NCBI GenBank assembly: GCA_010645155.1
Contig: CM021314.1
Span: forward strand, 2,488,254-2,552,253
DNA length: 64,000 nt
DNA from: Tigriopus japonicus
Lineage: Eukaryota > Arthropoda > Copepoda > Harpacticoida > Harpacticidae
Direction: 5' to 3'
The notes below the pieces were generated by a model. The model saw only the letters and a program-made list of their open reading frames with translations. It was not told where the DNA came from and made no database searches. The translations under genes were made by a program, and so were the position numbers. This document shows, piece after piece, positions 47,314-59,000 of the stretch. Numbering within the stretch: the stretch's first letter is position 1; the number at the start of each line of letters is the position of its first letter.

Positions 47314-50300
47314 ATGTCTTCAAGGAATCGAAAAGACCGGAGCTACAAAGAGGTTCGCAGAACTATCGTTAAAAACCAGAAAAAGAAGCATGTGGAAACG
47401 TATCAAGAGGAATGGTAAGGGTCAAATCACTATGTTTGTCACTACTCCTCAATTTTCCAATCAATATCACTTTTCTTTGGGCTTGACTTTCCAGTTATGT
47501 CGATGCCTATCGGAGTGTGGCAGTTCATTTGGGTGGAAGTGACTTGAAGAACACCATGAAACCCATGGGAATGCCATCTCAATTTAAATTGGAAGTGACG
47601 AATGACGGTGTGGACGATGCTATGTACTTGAAGCAAGCGGAACATCTCATGAAACGAGGAGTGTTTGGACCGGCCCTCATGTACTTAGAAACCGCCCTGT
47701 TGTACAACCCAGTCTCGAAGGTAAGAAGATTATATAGCCAGTGCCAGATCATAAATTAGTTTTTTGCCCCAGTATCCCCAAGCAAGGTTTTGTTCACAGT
47801 ATACCCAAGCAACTCGAGCCAGGTGTTATCTGATGATGGGTCGATGGAACGAGGCTTGTCTTTCGGCCGAGGTCGTTCTTGAGGACGACAAAACTTACGT
47901 TAAGGCTCTTTTGGTCAAGGCGGAGGCTCTTTACAACACCTGTGACTTTGAACATGCTTTGGTGCTTTTTCATCGTGGACAAGTGAGTTAGACTAAACTA
48001 AATACGTAAGTTTTTGTACATGTCATGTTAAATGCCGGTCTTTTAATATTTGCTGATTGAAGGGTCAGATAATTTGAGAAAATTAGGGTGTCTTGTAACG
48101 ATACACGGGTAGTTATTTCAAGAATTTTTTGATTTCAATGGCATTCCACTTTCAGTGGTACCACACCATTGGCTTAAGTCTTCGGAAGAAAAAAATGCAA
48201 AAATTAAAATCTTCCCCCATGGAATATTACAGAAATTGTCATTTTAGTTATGACGTGTTTTGAATCTTTTTCCCCTTGATTAAAATCATGAGAAGGGCAT
48301 CTCCTGAATGTAGGGCCATACATTATTACCTTTCAGTGTAACTGTACTGATGTTTGTAATTAACTGATCCTTGGCCAATTTCTTGACTTGAGTTTAATTT
48401 GATGTATGAGTATCACTACCTCAACACAAGAAGGGACAAGGATATTCAAGGCACAGCATGTTTGTTTAGTTTGTGAAAGTGACATTTACATCCTGTATCT
48501 ATTGGTGATTAATTTGGATCAGTTTGGTACATCTGAGATGATGTTATTGTGGTAGATTGGTCATTTCCTCGTTGATCATGTGCTTATCATGTGTCATTGT
48601 GTGCAATCCTGAATATCATTCTGCAAATCGCTTTTTTCTTGCGAGAAATCCTCCATGTCAAGATTGCAATCACCAAATGAACAATATTGTGTTGGCCTTC
48701 CACTTTAGGCAAAGTATTTCATGCCAACAAAATTTACATGAGGTAAAGTGCATGAAAGACCGAGTGAAGAACATAGAACAAAGGATTTTGAAGAATCCAA
48801 GTTATTGAAGCCTAAACAATGTGATCATTGATTGATCAGTTCTTTTGCTGATCGTGTGCTTTAAAAGTGACAAAATCACAGGCCTGTGAACAAAATGTCA
48901 CTTATACATCAAAGAGAGCACGGGCATCAAACTCATCTAGTGTGCCATGTGTACAAACAATTTCCATGCATAAAAAATCTTCACAGTGCACTCAGTATCC
49001 AACACATCAATGAAAATCATCTGAAAGTTATCCTAAAAGTTCTGGAACAAAACTATGTGAATATGAGTCATGTTGTTCAGTTGTGATTTTGAGTTCATTG
49101 CTCAACATTTTCCATTCCAAGTCTTGTTTCTTGACCACCATGACTGTCCTATCTCCTTTTTTTTGCTTTGCATTGTTTGCCATTGTGAATCCATTTCTGA
49201 TGATAAATAAACTGCCTTACTTTATAGTTGTTTAGTTTTTGTAATTTTAACTCAGAAAGGCTTTCATTAGAATTATCAAAACAGCAACTAAGAAAATTAA
49301 TGCACTTGAAGCACTATCCTCAAGGGACATTTTGCTCCTCTTCATCATTGTTATCATAGCAGATTGAAGCTTGTATTTCTCAACTTTTCTTGATTGTAAT
49401 AAACAAAGCCTTCTAAATCAATAAATTATGATGTGCAAAATCGAAATTAAGCTTTGCTCCATATCAAGGACACATTGGGGCCCAAAAATGTGTTACAAAG
49501 GAGACATCCTTCTCATGATTGGATAAGGAGGAAAATGGATTCAAACCATGCCATAACTAAAAAGGCCATTTCTTTCATTTTCCATGGGGGAAGATTTTAA
49601 TTTATGCATTTCCTTCTTTCCAAGGTTTATGCCAATGGTGTGGTACCACTGAAAATGGAATGCCATTGAAATAAAAAAAAACCTTAAAAAGCTACCCGTG
49701 GATAGTGGGTTAAAAGGTCACAAACAAAACGGTCACAAGTAAATAGGTCACAGGAAAAAGATCACGTGGAAAAAGTCACAATAAAAAGATCACAGGGTAA
49801 AACGGTCATGGTAAATATGTCACACGTTAAACAGGTCACAATAAAAAGATAGTTTTTCCCTGAGTATTTGAATGCTCCTCTTGGAATATCTTAGAAGCCC
49901 ATTGGCATATCTAGAAAGAAAGGTGTAATTTTGACTCTAGAGGGGCAAGGACACCCTCTGCAGTCCAACAGATCCAAGGCGAGTTCGGACCATTGTTCAA
50001 AAATCTGTGGGGAGTTACATCTTGTCGACTGTGCACATGAAACCTTATAAGGCCACTGTTGATGTGTCCTAATGTGTTTCATGTGTCATGGTCACTCATG
50101 TGTTCCACTCGGTTAATCTTGGGTCCCATCGGACAATATTTAATCATAGAATATACCAGGCCCTTGCGGTCACTCCCTTGGCTACCTCTGGAGCTGTGCG
50201 GGTCTTTGACCTTTTTACGGAGACTTTTTTTCGTGACCATTTTACCTCGTGACCTTTTTACCGTGACTGTTTCAACTTGTGACCTTTTTACCTTGTGACC

Positions 50301-53300
50301 TTTTTATTGTGATCTCTTTACTGTGACCTATTTACCCTATTGTACATGGTACTTTTTACTATGTGACCGATTTACAGCGCTCCGTTGTAACAATGAAATG
50401 TTAAACTGAAATTTGAAGCAAAAAGCCAACACATTACGATAATTCGATCCTAACTTAGTCTGATATCATTTTCATATCCAAGGTTTTAGCTCCTGATAAT
50501 AAGTTAGAAATAGGACAGGATGGACAGAGTGCTGGAATTTCGCGTAGAAAATTGGTCTCGTAGCCTAAAATGTAAGAAGACGCTAAGTTTTTGCTCGTGT
50601 GGCCAAAAACATTTGAGCAGCAGTTTTTACGATCGCTTTTAAAATTCATGGTTTGGTTTTTTTACTTGATGAAGAAATAAGTTTCATAGTAAACTCGTTC
50701 CTATGTGTGTTTTTAGTATTCACAAATCCTGAACGCAAAGAAAATTTGTGTAAAATGAGAAGTAATTAATTGTCCGTGACAAGTATTTTCTTTTTTACTG
50801 GAGAGCAGAAATCCCAGACGTTTCATAACATAGCGTCAGCTGATGGCTGACGAGCGTGATTGTCAGCTGACCTTACGTTATGAAACGTCTGGGATTTCTT
50901 CTCCATGGTAAAAAAATACATTTTCCTAGCCCTGGCAATTTTTTTTTTTTTTGCGGATTTTTTACCGCTACAAGGAATGCAATTCCCTGTAAATTGAAGG
51001 ATTTCTCCCGACAGCTTCAATCCGACCCCCAACAGGATTCGAACCTACGCCGTCTGGGGAAGCACTTACACTCGGCTCTTATAAGAACGCATTAGTACGC
51101 GCGGCCCCTCTGGCTTCCTTAAAAGTTTTTATCATCCTTTCTCTTTGTGTGGCTAAATTGGCAATATAATGTAGTTTGATTTGCTGTAGGTGCTTTCACC
51201 AGAGACTGAAGAATTTCGCTTGGGCATCCAGAAATGTCGGAAAACCATCCAATGTAGTGTGGGCCCGGAATTTGACTTCAGACCAAGTGGCGTTGAAATC
51301 ATGTTCGAAAGTATTCAGAAGGCTTGTGAAGTTGAAAGTAGCATGAATGCTGCCGAATTCTTGACAGAGAAGCAACGGCTCAAAATGGTTCAAAACCACC
51401 AAGAGAGCTTTGACTTCGATGGTGGGTCAGAGACCAATAGTCAAGGTGTTGGGAGACGAAAAAAGTCGAAAAAAACGGACAGGCTAGTTGAAGACAAGGT
51501 AAGCGATTATCATCTTTTTTACAACGCTCATCGAAATTGACCAAATTGTAAAAGTCAAAAAGAATGATTACTGTTTATTTCAGCTTACCTCTGTATTTAG
51601 CGACTATCTGAGAAGATAACGGGGTAAACCATGGATATCACCCCAGCAAAATTTTGTTTTACCCTTGAAGAAAAATCGATTCTTGTCATACTGCCCCTTA
51701 ACAATGGAAAAAATACTTAACAAGATTGATGTACAGTCGAATCTCGATATAAGAAACTTTTCTGTCAGCGGCAAAATGTTGCTTACATCGAGATTTTTCT
51801 TAAATCGAGACTCAAGAAAATTGGCTCAAGAAACGATAAAAAATACAAGGAAACTACCAAAGGATTTTACCTCACCTTTATATAGCCTTATAAGCTTACT
51901 ATTATTACTACAAAATCCGACAATGATTTAAAAATTTAGCTTTTAAAAAATAGTTATTAAAACAAACAAATTTACATTACAAGTGCATGCATTTATCACG
52001 GACAATTAATTGCTTCTCATTTTTACACAAGAAAATTGGCTCAAGAAACGATAAAAAATACAAGGAAACTACCAGAGGATTTTACCTCACCCTTATATAA
52101 CCTTATAAGCTTACTTTTATTACTACAAAATCCGACAATGACTCAAAAATTTAACTTTTAAAAAATAGTTATTAAAACAAACAAATTTACATTACAAGTG
52201 CATGCATTCATATCTCTATTACAAAGCTTAAGAACTTGTTTCAATCTCAATTTGACAGAAAAAATGAAAGAAGAAAGTACAATATTGTCATCATGATTGG
52301 TATATTATCTAACTTAAACAGGGACAAGCAACTTTTTCAAAATATTGAGCCTTCCATGCTTTCATACTGACAGAGTTTTTTGCTATTTTTTTTTCAATAT
52401 CTCAACAAAAAATCTTCTATTCTCAGTTTGACCTTAAATTACTTCAAATTTGAGAGACTTTCTTGGGTTTACATGACACTTCCTTGGATTGCTTATTTTC
52501 CACTAGGTTTTGCTTTGTTAGACATATTTTTTTTCACTCTCAAGCATTGAAAATTTGTTGGCAAAATGAGCTTATATTATTTGTTTAAATTGTCGACAAA
52601 TTATCTTTTTAAACCTAATGTCATTAATATAGTTATTGTTGAGTGGCATGTTGGACAATTTTTAGCGATTTTAGTGTTCAAAATGCAATTTTTCGTTCTT
52701 TTGACTGGAACTTGAAAAGGGCAAGTTGTTTTTTTGAAAAGAGGCGCAAGGCGCGAGAGCCCAAAAAAGTGCGCAAAAGGCACACTAAAAAGCGCAAAGT
52801 TTGCGCAGAAGCGCAAAATATGGAAGCACTACATCGATCCTTTTAGAAATGTTTGAATATTTTTACATTAGGGAAAAGTTCTTCTTTGGCTTGATCTTAA
52901 ATTGTTGAAAAACAAAAATGTGAACGAAAAGCCGGTAATTCTCCTTTTTGAGTAAGTTGGAGGGCAAGTCGAGGCTCTAACTGTTAGAGTCTTTCTTTTC
53001 CCCCAAACCAGACCCCGGAAGCGCAAGATCGGTACAAAAATGCAAAATATGGAGATTCTGGCGCCAACGCGTCCCTTATCCTTCACCCCCAAGAACTTCC
53101 TTGCTGAATTTGTCCGACCACTTTTATCGATTAAAAAGTGGCCAATAAACGAAATGTGCCAAATTAATTTTTAGATTTAATAAGTTGCATTTTTTAAAAT
53201 CCTTTTGGGCTTTAAAGCTTGATTTGGTATAAATTTATACCCTGACCACTCAAGGACATCTTTTCGACCATGCTCGAGGAATACTTTTTATTTTGGCGGG

Positions 53301-53770
53301 CATTCCTCTTTTTATAAAACCTTTTTATCAACAAATTGAGCTGCTAACGCCGTTGAGAAAATGACAAAACGTACTCTTATATTCTGACAAACAAAACGCA
53401 CTTGCTTGAAAAATTAACATGTGTTACGTATGCACAATCGACAATTAAAGTGTCTTTTATTATGAAATATTACTTTGTTCCTTTCAAATCTCAAATATTT
53501 CTAGTTCCCGGAATTAGCAAAAGCTTTCTTGAAATGATTGTCGCATATTTGAGCAGAACCTGAATAAAATTGCATTTTGGTTTGTGTTTTCAGGAATATC
53601 TCAGTCGTTTAGCCTCAGGAATTGGTGATCCAGAAGGTGGAAAGCCTCGTGGGAGTGTCACTACCAAAATCTCAACAACTGCCCGTGAAGCCTTAACTTT
53701 TTTGGAAGCTCGTGACGAGTTTTGGAAACAAGTGGAACTTGGGCCCAAATCCCGAGCCAAGACAAAATAA
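47314..53770 (+). CDS. ODAD4: Outer dynein arm docking complex subunit 4 (TTC25) homologue, short form
   Basis: Five exons: 47314-47414, 47495-47720, 47800-47982, 51190-51498 and 53594-53770. All have GT-AG borders and matching phases and give 331 residues. TPR-like helices lie at about residues 66-170; a strong family match is FEHALVLFHRGQ followed by SPETEEFRLGIQK. The final exon, EYLSRL...TFLEARDEFWKQ, matches the EYLEKLL...YLDTRSNFWRQ segment of vertebrate ODAD4. The vertebrate protein is about twice as long, with a second TPR block after this point. Here a TAA at 53768 overlaps AATAAA, so the gene truly ends. In other animals the protein helps dock outer dynein arms on cilia and flagella. 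An alternative acceptor (TAT at 47773) would add nine residues. Intron 3 (3.2 kb) is filled with transposons. Confidence 0.88.
48100..49707. mobile_element. DNA transposon with about 205-base terminal inverted repeats, no transposase
   Basis: The left arm (48100-48310) and the complement of the right arm (49495-49707) match over about 205 bases, including ATTTCAATGGCATTCCA and AGTGGTACCACACCATTGGC. The 1.2-kb interior has only short ORFs (83 codons at 48557, 66 codons at 48886) that I cannot assign. Long arms with a non-coding interior suggest a non-autonomous element. It lies in intron 3 of the ODAD4 homologue. Confidence 0.8.
49708..50375. mobile_element. Foldback element with arms made of degenerate TGACC tandem repeats
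   Basis: The left arm (about 49708-49850) is an array of GGTCACAAxTAAAAA-like units about 16-18 bases apart. The right arm (about 50208-50375) is the reverse-complement array, GTGACCTTTTTACC. A centre of about 350 bases is not repetitive. Inverted arms built of tandem arrays recall Drosophila FB elements in form; no homology is claimed. It abuts the long-TIR element on its left. Confidence 0.65.
50795..50912. repeat. MITE family C, copy 2
   Basis: The ends ACTGGAGAGCAGAAATCCCA and the mirror TGGGATTTCTTCTCCATGGT are inverted. GTCAGCTGA occurs twice inside. About 118 bases, in intron 3 of the ODAD4 homologue. Confidence 0.8.
50941..51120 (-). mobile_element. tRNA-derived SINE, family 1 (copy 2)
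   Basis: Minus-strand copy of the 3571-3760 SINE. It reads AAGGAAGCCAGAGGGGCC, then the B-box GGTTCGAATCC, then the tail CAGGGAATTGCATTCCTTGT and a poly(A) that is the T-run at 50941-50952. Intronic. Confidence 0.8.
51730..52215. repeat. Tandem duplication of about 215 bases with a pogo/Tigger-like end
   Basis: The unit starting AAGAAAATTGGCTCAAGAAA at about 51814 recurs at about 52029 with few changes, ending near ACAAGTGCATGCATT in both. Just upstream, ACAGTCGAATCTCGATATAA (about 51732) resembles terminal inverted repeats of pogo/Tigger elements. The segment CACGGACAATTAATTGCTTC within the unit is inverted relative to one at about 50755-50780. Confidence 0.65.
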
Positions 53771-53893
53771 ACATGTTTCTATTCCGTTTTCATTTTTGTT
53801 TCACTCAAGAGGGGCCAGGATAAAAAAATTCACACAACAACAGGTGTGCCTGAAAAAAGCAACTGACCACGGGAACACTCATTTAGGGCAGGG

Positions 53894-54152
53894 NNNNNNN
53901 NNNNNNNNNNNNNNNNNNNNNNNNNNNNNNNNNNNNNNNNNNNNNNNNNNNNNNNNNNNNNNNNNNNNNNNNNNNNNNNNNNNNNNNNNNNNNNNNNNNN
54001 NNNNNNNNNNNNNNNNNNNNNNNNNNNNNNNNNNNNNNNNNNNNNNNNNNNNNNNNNNNNNNNNNNNNNNNNNNNNNNNNNNNNNNNNNNNNNNNNNNNN
54101 NNNNNNNNNNNNNNNNNNNNNNNNNNNNNNNNNNNNNNNNNNNNNNNNNNNN
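53894..54152. other. Assembly gap (259 N)
   Basis: Unknown bases. The right edge lies directly on the end of a MITE, so an unassembled repeat is the likely cause. Confidence 0.95.
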
Positions 54153-54191
54153 TCCTCTCGCTTTTGAATTAAGTGCGATAACATGCGGCCT
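54153..54191. repeat. Right end of a TTAA-type MITE cut by the gap
   Basis: TTTTGAATTAAGTGCGATAA followed by CATGCGGCCT matches the right terminus of the element at 55040-55242. The rest lies in the gap. Confidence 0.7.
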
Positions 54192-54847
54192 TGCGTTTTA
54201 CGACCATGTTGTTTGAGGTTGCGAGTCTAGTTTTCGTTTGGCTCCGCAATACATCACACCACCCTGAGTTTGACATCTCAATTGTGTTGTACAGGGTGTG
54301 GATCGAAATGCATACTTTGAATTCTTACTACATTTGCATTCATCAATGTAAACATTTCTTTCATCTAAAACCCTTTCTGAAATATCGAGAAGTAATGACA
54401 ACGTATTTTTTTGGCCAAACAAGGAAGGCTTTCCAACAAATCCTCGTCAACTAAAAGTTCAGAAAGGGCTTATTCTATGTAGTCATCAGGAAGAATAGCG
54501 GGAGTTTCAAAAGAAACGGAACACCTAATTCTATTGTCCATAACTTGTGATTAAAACTATATATCAACCTCGCTTTCATAAGATAGGGTTAGCTAAACAC
54601 TTGGCTCGAAAAGCCAGAAAAAGCAATTTCACCCAAGTTCAATATTGAAGCAATGACGATTTTTCCCGTGAAGGGTCATTTTTGAAAACAGGGCGTTTTT
54701 TCCCTTCCAAAATTTGGCTAAAACCGAAAATAAGACGACATAAAGGGAATTAACCATAAATATCCTACGAATTATTATACGCCGTATGTTTTTGGCATTT
54801 TGAGTATCATACATTTTGGGTGAGATCAATCGTTTCCGAGGTACAGA

Positions 54848-54953
54848 CCTGAGGCTAGTTTTTTAAGCGCAAAGATCGATCTCAAGATCGAACTTACAGT
54901 ACTTAAGTACGATCTTAAGATCGATCTTTGCGTCTTAAAAAACTAGCCTCAGG
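54848..54953. repeat. Short palindromic element, copy 2
   Basis: CCTGAGGCTAGTTTTTTAAG pairs with its mirror ending AAAAAACTAGCCTCAGG, with GATCGATCTCAAGATCG on both arms. It is a better preserved palindrome than the copy at 34119-34222. Confidence 0.85.
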
Positions 54954-55039
54954 TTTCTTATTCCGTTTCTTATGAATAGCCCGGTGATGATAGCACACCA
55001 CGTTCATAGTTGCTTTGAAAATACCTTCAGTAAGACTTA

Positions 55040-55242
55040 TTAAAGGCCGCATGCTAACGCACCTAATTCAAAAGCGAGAGCACACCAGAATCAAGTCAGA
55101 TTAACTGGCCTAGAGTGACAACTCCTGTGTTTGAAACGTTACAGCTAGGGAGAGTATATAGTCGTCAAAAGCTAATTCGACTTGATTTTGGTATACTCTC
55201 GATCTCACTTTTGAATTAAGTGCGTTAACATGCGGCCTTTAA
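55040..55242. repeat. MITE with TTAA at both ends (possible piggyBac type)
   Basis: TTAAAGGCCGCATGCTAACG at the left and CGTTAACATGCGGCCTTTAA at the right form an inverted repeat of about 40 bases continuing through AATTCAAAAG. TTAA at both borders fits piggyBac target duplication, though it could be part of the repeat itself. Related ends are at 54153 and 62659. Confidence 0.7.
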
Positions 55243-56085
55243 GTAAGTTTTCACTTACAACAAATAACACACAAAGAAAAAAAAACGACCAATAAATTCT
55301 CCTTCATTTTGGATTTTGTTTCGGGGCAAATTTTCATACACCGCCAAAAGAGTTTGTCCCCAAAAGGGACAAAATAGATAAGGAAAATTAGAGAAAAACG
55401 TGTTGTGGGGTTGATCTTGAATGTTTAATCTCGTTATGATTACACCATAAATAAGTTAGTGGCTGCAATGTTGTTTAGCCCACAATCGAAGATTGACTTT
55501 ATAGGGCACCTCTAAGTACAAATGGATCTAAAGATGATCAACCATTTCGAGGTCGCTCACCTCGTTAATTCTTTCTTGGACTGCCTCGGCGTTTCCGAAT
55601 AAAATGATGGAAATTAAGTTCAATTGTCCCATTTCGGAACGAGAAAGCTCAATGCTTAATTATAGAGGTCATGGCAATCGTTTATTCACTTAAAAGACAT
55701 CAAGATAATGGCATTTCTCGCACTAAGAAAATCTAAGGAATCCACGCGTGTTACCTGTTCAATTCGGGCGTATCACAGAGTACAAATAGACTTTACTTTA
55801 TGAATTGGGAACAATTAGCCTTTTCCTAGGATACATAGCGGGATTAGAAATGATCGATTTTGGCCTTTATTGGAGGGTACGTTCAGTGGGTCTACTAGTG
55901 TTGATCGGGGAGAAAGAAAGGAAGCTGTGAAATGACTCAGAGGTAGAAAACACATGCATTTATTCCTGTGGCTGAAGCTGAGATCCGGCGTTTGAGCGCG
56001 TGGTCTGTACTGTCATCTGGATCTGGATGTCCTTTTTTTGGTGTTCTCATTTGGGTTCATAAGACATCCATCATTCCATCTCTAA

Positions 56086-59000
56086 TCAGGAGGGTGCCTC
56101 ATGGAACTTGTACTCCACCCCATTGTAATGAGGACATTGCTCCTGATGGTGGTGATGGTGACGATGGCTGACCACGTGACGACTGCCTCCATTGCTATTT
56201 GTCATCATAGCCCACCCACTTCCACCTCCGGGCGTGCTGGTCACCGAGCTAGAAGGCCGATGGTGGTCGTGCATTGGCACAGCGCAACTAGGCTGATTCA
56301 AGGAGGCGGCTGAAAGAGACGAGGTAAGGAAACCGCCCGTATCGGCCATCATATTGGGGGGAAGGTGGCCCATGCTGCCCGTGAGGCCCGAGGAATGACA
56401 ATTGGGTGCATGACTGGCCATGTCAAGGTGATTGTGATTGATGTGACCGTTTTCGAAGCGAACCGGAAGTCCCTCGTGGCAACCGAGATTCTCAGATGTA
56501 TCATTTGTGCACGTAGACAAATGGCCACCGCTTTGTGAAACTCCGGGCTAAAAAGGAAACGCATAAGATATACTTGCTAAATGTATGTAAGAGACAATGG
56601 TTCTTTGTACCATTTTATCATAACGAGGTTTCCGGTTCTTCCAGCAACGTTCCAGGCAAGCAATAAAACAGGCCAAAACGAGGCCCATCATGAGAACCAG
56701 GAACACACCTCCCACGTTTTTCAGGTTCAATTCATTGGCCTCCTTGTCTTTCACTTCCTATTTTTTAGGAAAGGGAGCAAAAATGAGTAATAGTGAGGTT
56801 GCTTTATCTTCTTTTGAACAAGTTCCGTGAACTTACTTTGCATTTGCCGCCGCCTTTCCTTTGTTTCCACCATTTTTCCTTTAACATGTGCAACTTTCCA
56901 CCTTCTTGAAGCTGAAGAATGGCGCTCGAAATTGGTGTACGGAAAGGAGAATCTGAAAGTTTAAACATCAAATCATTATCTTCAATCAACAAGTAACGAC
57001 AACTTTTATCAAAACTTACTTGGAGGTAAAGCAATTCCATATCCTTTGGAATCCATCAGTCCTCCAATTTGAGTTAGTTTACAATTCCGTTCTATTACAT
57101 ATTCGACGGAGGTAGACTCCATGAGGAACGCATACTTTCCGTTTTCTTTTAGCACTCGATCCACTCCTAATGCATTGGATGACACGAAATTGGACTTATC
57201 TGAGCTCATAAATACCCACATCCGTGAATAAGTATCGATTTTGGAGTCCTAAAGGTACAACCGAGAGCATGAATTATTGGCCCATGTGTCAAAAGTACAC
57301 ATTTGACATAAAAATACACCCGAGCTGACATAATTTTAGCCTTATGGATGACCAAGTTTTGGATATACATTGAACGAAAATAATGAAGAATGATGGAATT
57401 TATTGATGAAGATGGATAATAGCCACTTTTGATCTAACAAGAACTAAACCATTTTCCATTTCAGCTCAATGATATCAAGGCTTTCCAAATGATCAAATAT
57501 GCCTGGAAAACCTCTTTACGTCATGGATCTTTTGACTCAAATATTTCAGCAAGCCGTTGTTTCGTCGTATTTTATCATAGCCATTCTCAAGTATTTAGGG
57601 TTTCTATTTCAAGCAGATTTGTACTTACACTGAAAAACCCTGCAGTCGATCCTCCTTGAAGGCAGCCGTATTTAATGCTGTGCTGTTTGGACAAATCCTC
57701 TGCAGATTCAATGGGCGAATCCATTCGCTCGACGGTCAAGAAGGCCGCCAAATTGGCCGTGTAACTCGAGATCATTATCAGTGTAAAGAACCACCACATT
57801 CCGGCCACCATTCGCGTTGATATCGCCCTAGAACATTCCGCATAAACCATTTCACTTTACAAGGAAACATTTCGGATTGGGTAATCGAGCGATATTAGCT
57901 AGTCTCTTACATTTGCATTGACTTGGCTAAAACATTCCTCCAACAATACATTCACTACACTCCTTCTCACTTTAATTTAGGCTGAGAAATTTTTCTCAAG
58001 CTTCAAATGTTCATCATTGAAAGTCATCCAGGAAAAAATTGGAAGGAAAGAGTGCTCCAACCATAAGTGCAATGTTCAACTCCTTTGATGTGCAGTTGCT
58101 TTTTCATTCCGCTTCTTCGTTGATCAAAGTGACTGAAACCGATTTTTTTGCCTCCCATTTACCTGGGTAAGAGATCCGTTCCTTGTTGAAGAAGTGAGGC
58201 TATCATGAACCAAAACGAGTTCATTAAGGTGAAAACATCATGGTCATCTTCTCGGTCTTCAACTTGGGTACCAATGGTTCGAACGGCTCGACCATTACCC
58301 GAAAACAAGGTGTCGTAGATCGGGTCAGATCGAGCCAAACGACAACCTTTGGTATCGCTTCGACTCACGATCAGGGCATCCACACCACGTTCGTACGGAG
58401 AAATCCTAGTGTATTAAGGTTCATTAACAAACAATTGTGCTTTAAGCTTATCATTGACTCTTGTAAAAAACATATTAGAGGGAAAAGACTGGAATTTTCG
58501 GAAAAAGTGTATTTGGAGGACATTATTAGATGAACATGGAACAATCGGTTAAACGGTGTCAAAATCGCCTATGTTCCACAAATTATCACTAATTGGACCC
58601 ACTTTGGCACCACAAGCACTGGAAAATCTGCGAGGAAAGAGATGTAAGCTTCGTTTGCAATCAAAGATGTTGGATTGAGCCAGTTTATGGCTCTCTGTGG
58701 CCCTGGAAATGGTGAAGATCTTCTGTACTGATAAATGGCGGTGGTTTTGTGACACTCGGCCTCCATAGCCTTGGTGATAAGAGGTCAGGAAAATGGTCAG
58801 CCCATGCGATAAGGCCGGACAACAAGACACATAAAAGCTATAGAATGTGGACAAGCTTAAATAAGTGAGATTATACTCATCGCTCATGGTAAATTGCGAT
58901 GGTAGCAAGGGACAGATGTTCAAAGCCACACAGAATACACTACGGAACAATTGGAACACACAGACTTGTGAGAAGTTGCGGGAGTTTTGCCGATAGCGCT

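Larger units (their letters stand above)
53771..56085. other. Convergent intergenic region between ODAD4 homologue and glutamate receptor
   Basis: The 3' ends of both genes point into this region. Apart from the assembly gap and the repeats listed separately, no gene is recognised. An 87-codon frame at 54191-54454 begins inside MITE-derived sequence. Confidence 0.45.

Noticed and set aside
48557..49086. Transposase fragments in the long-TIR element
   Set aside because: The two short frames show no catalytic motif or helix-turn-helix pattern, so the element is called non-autonomous.
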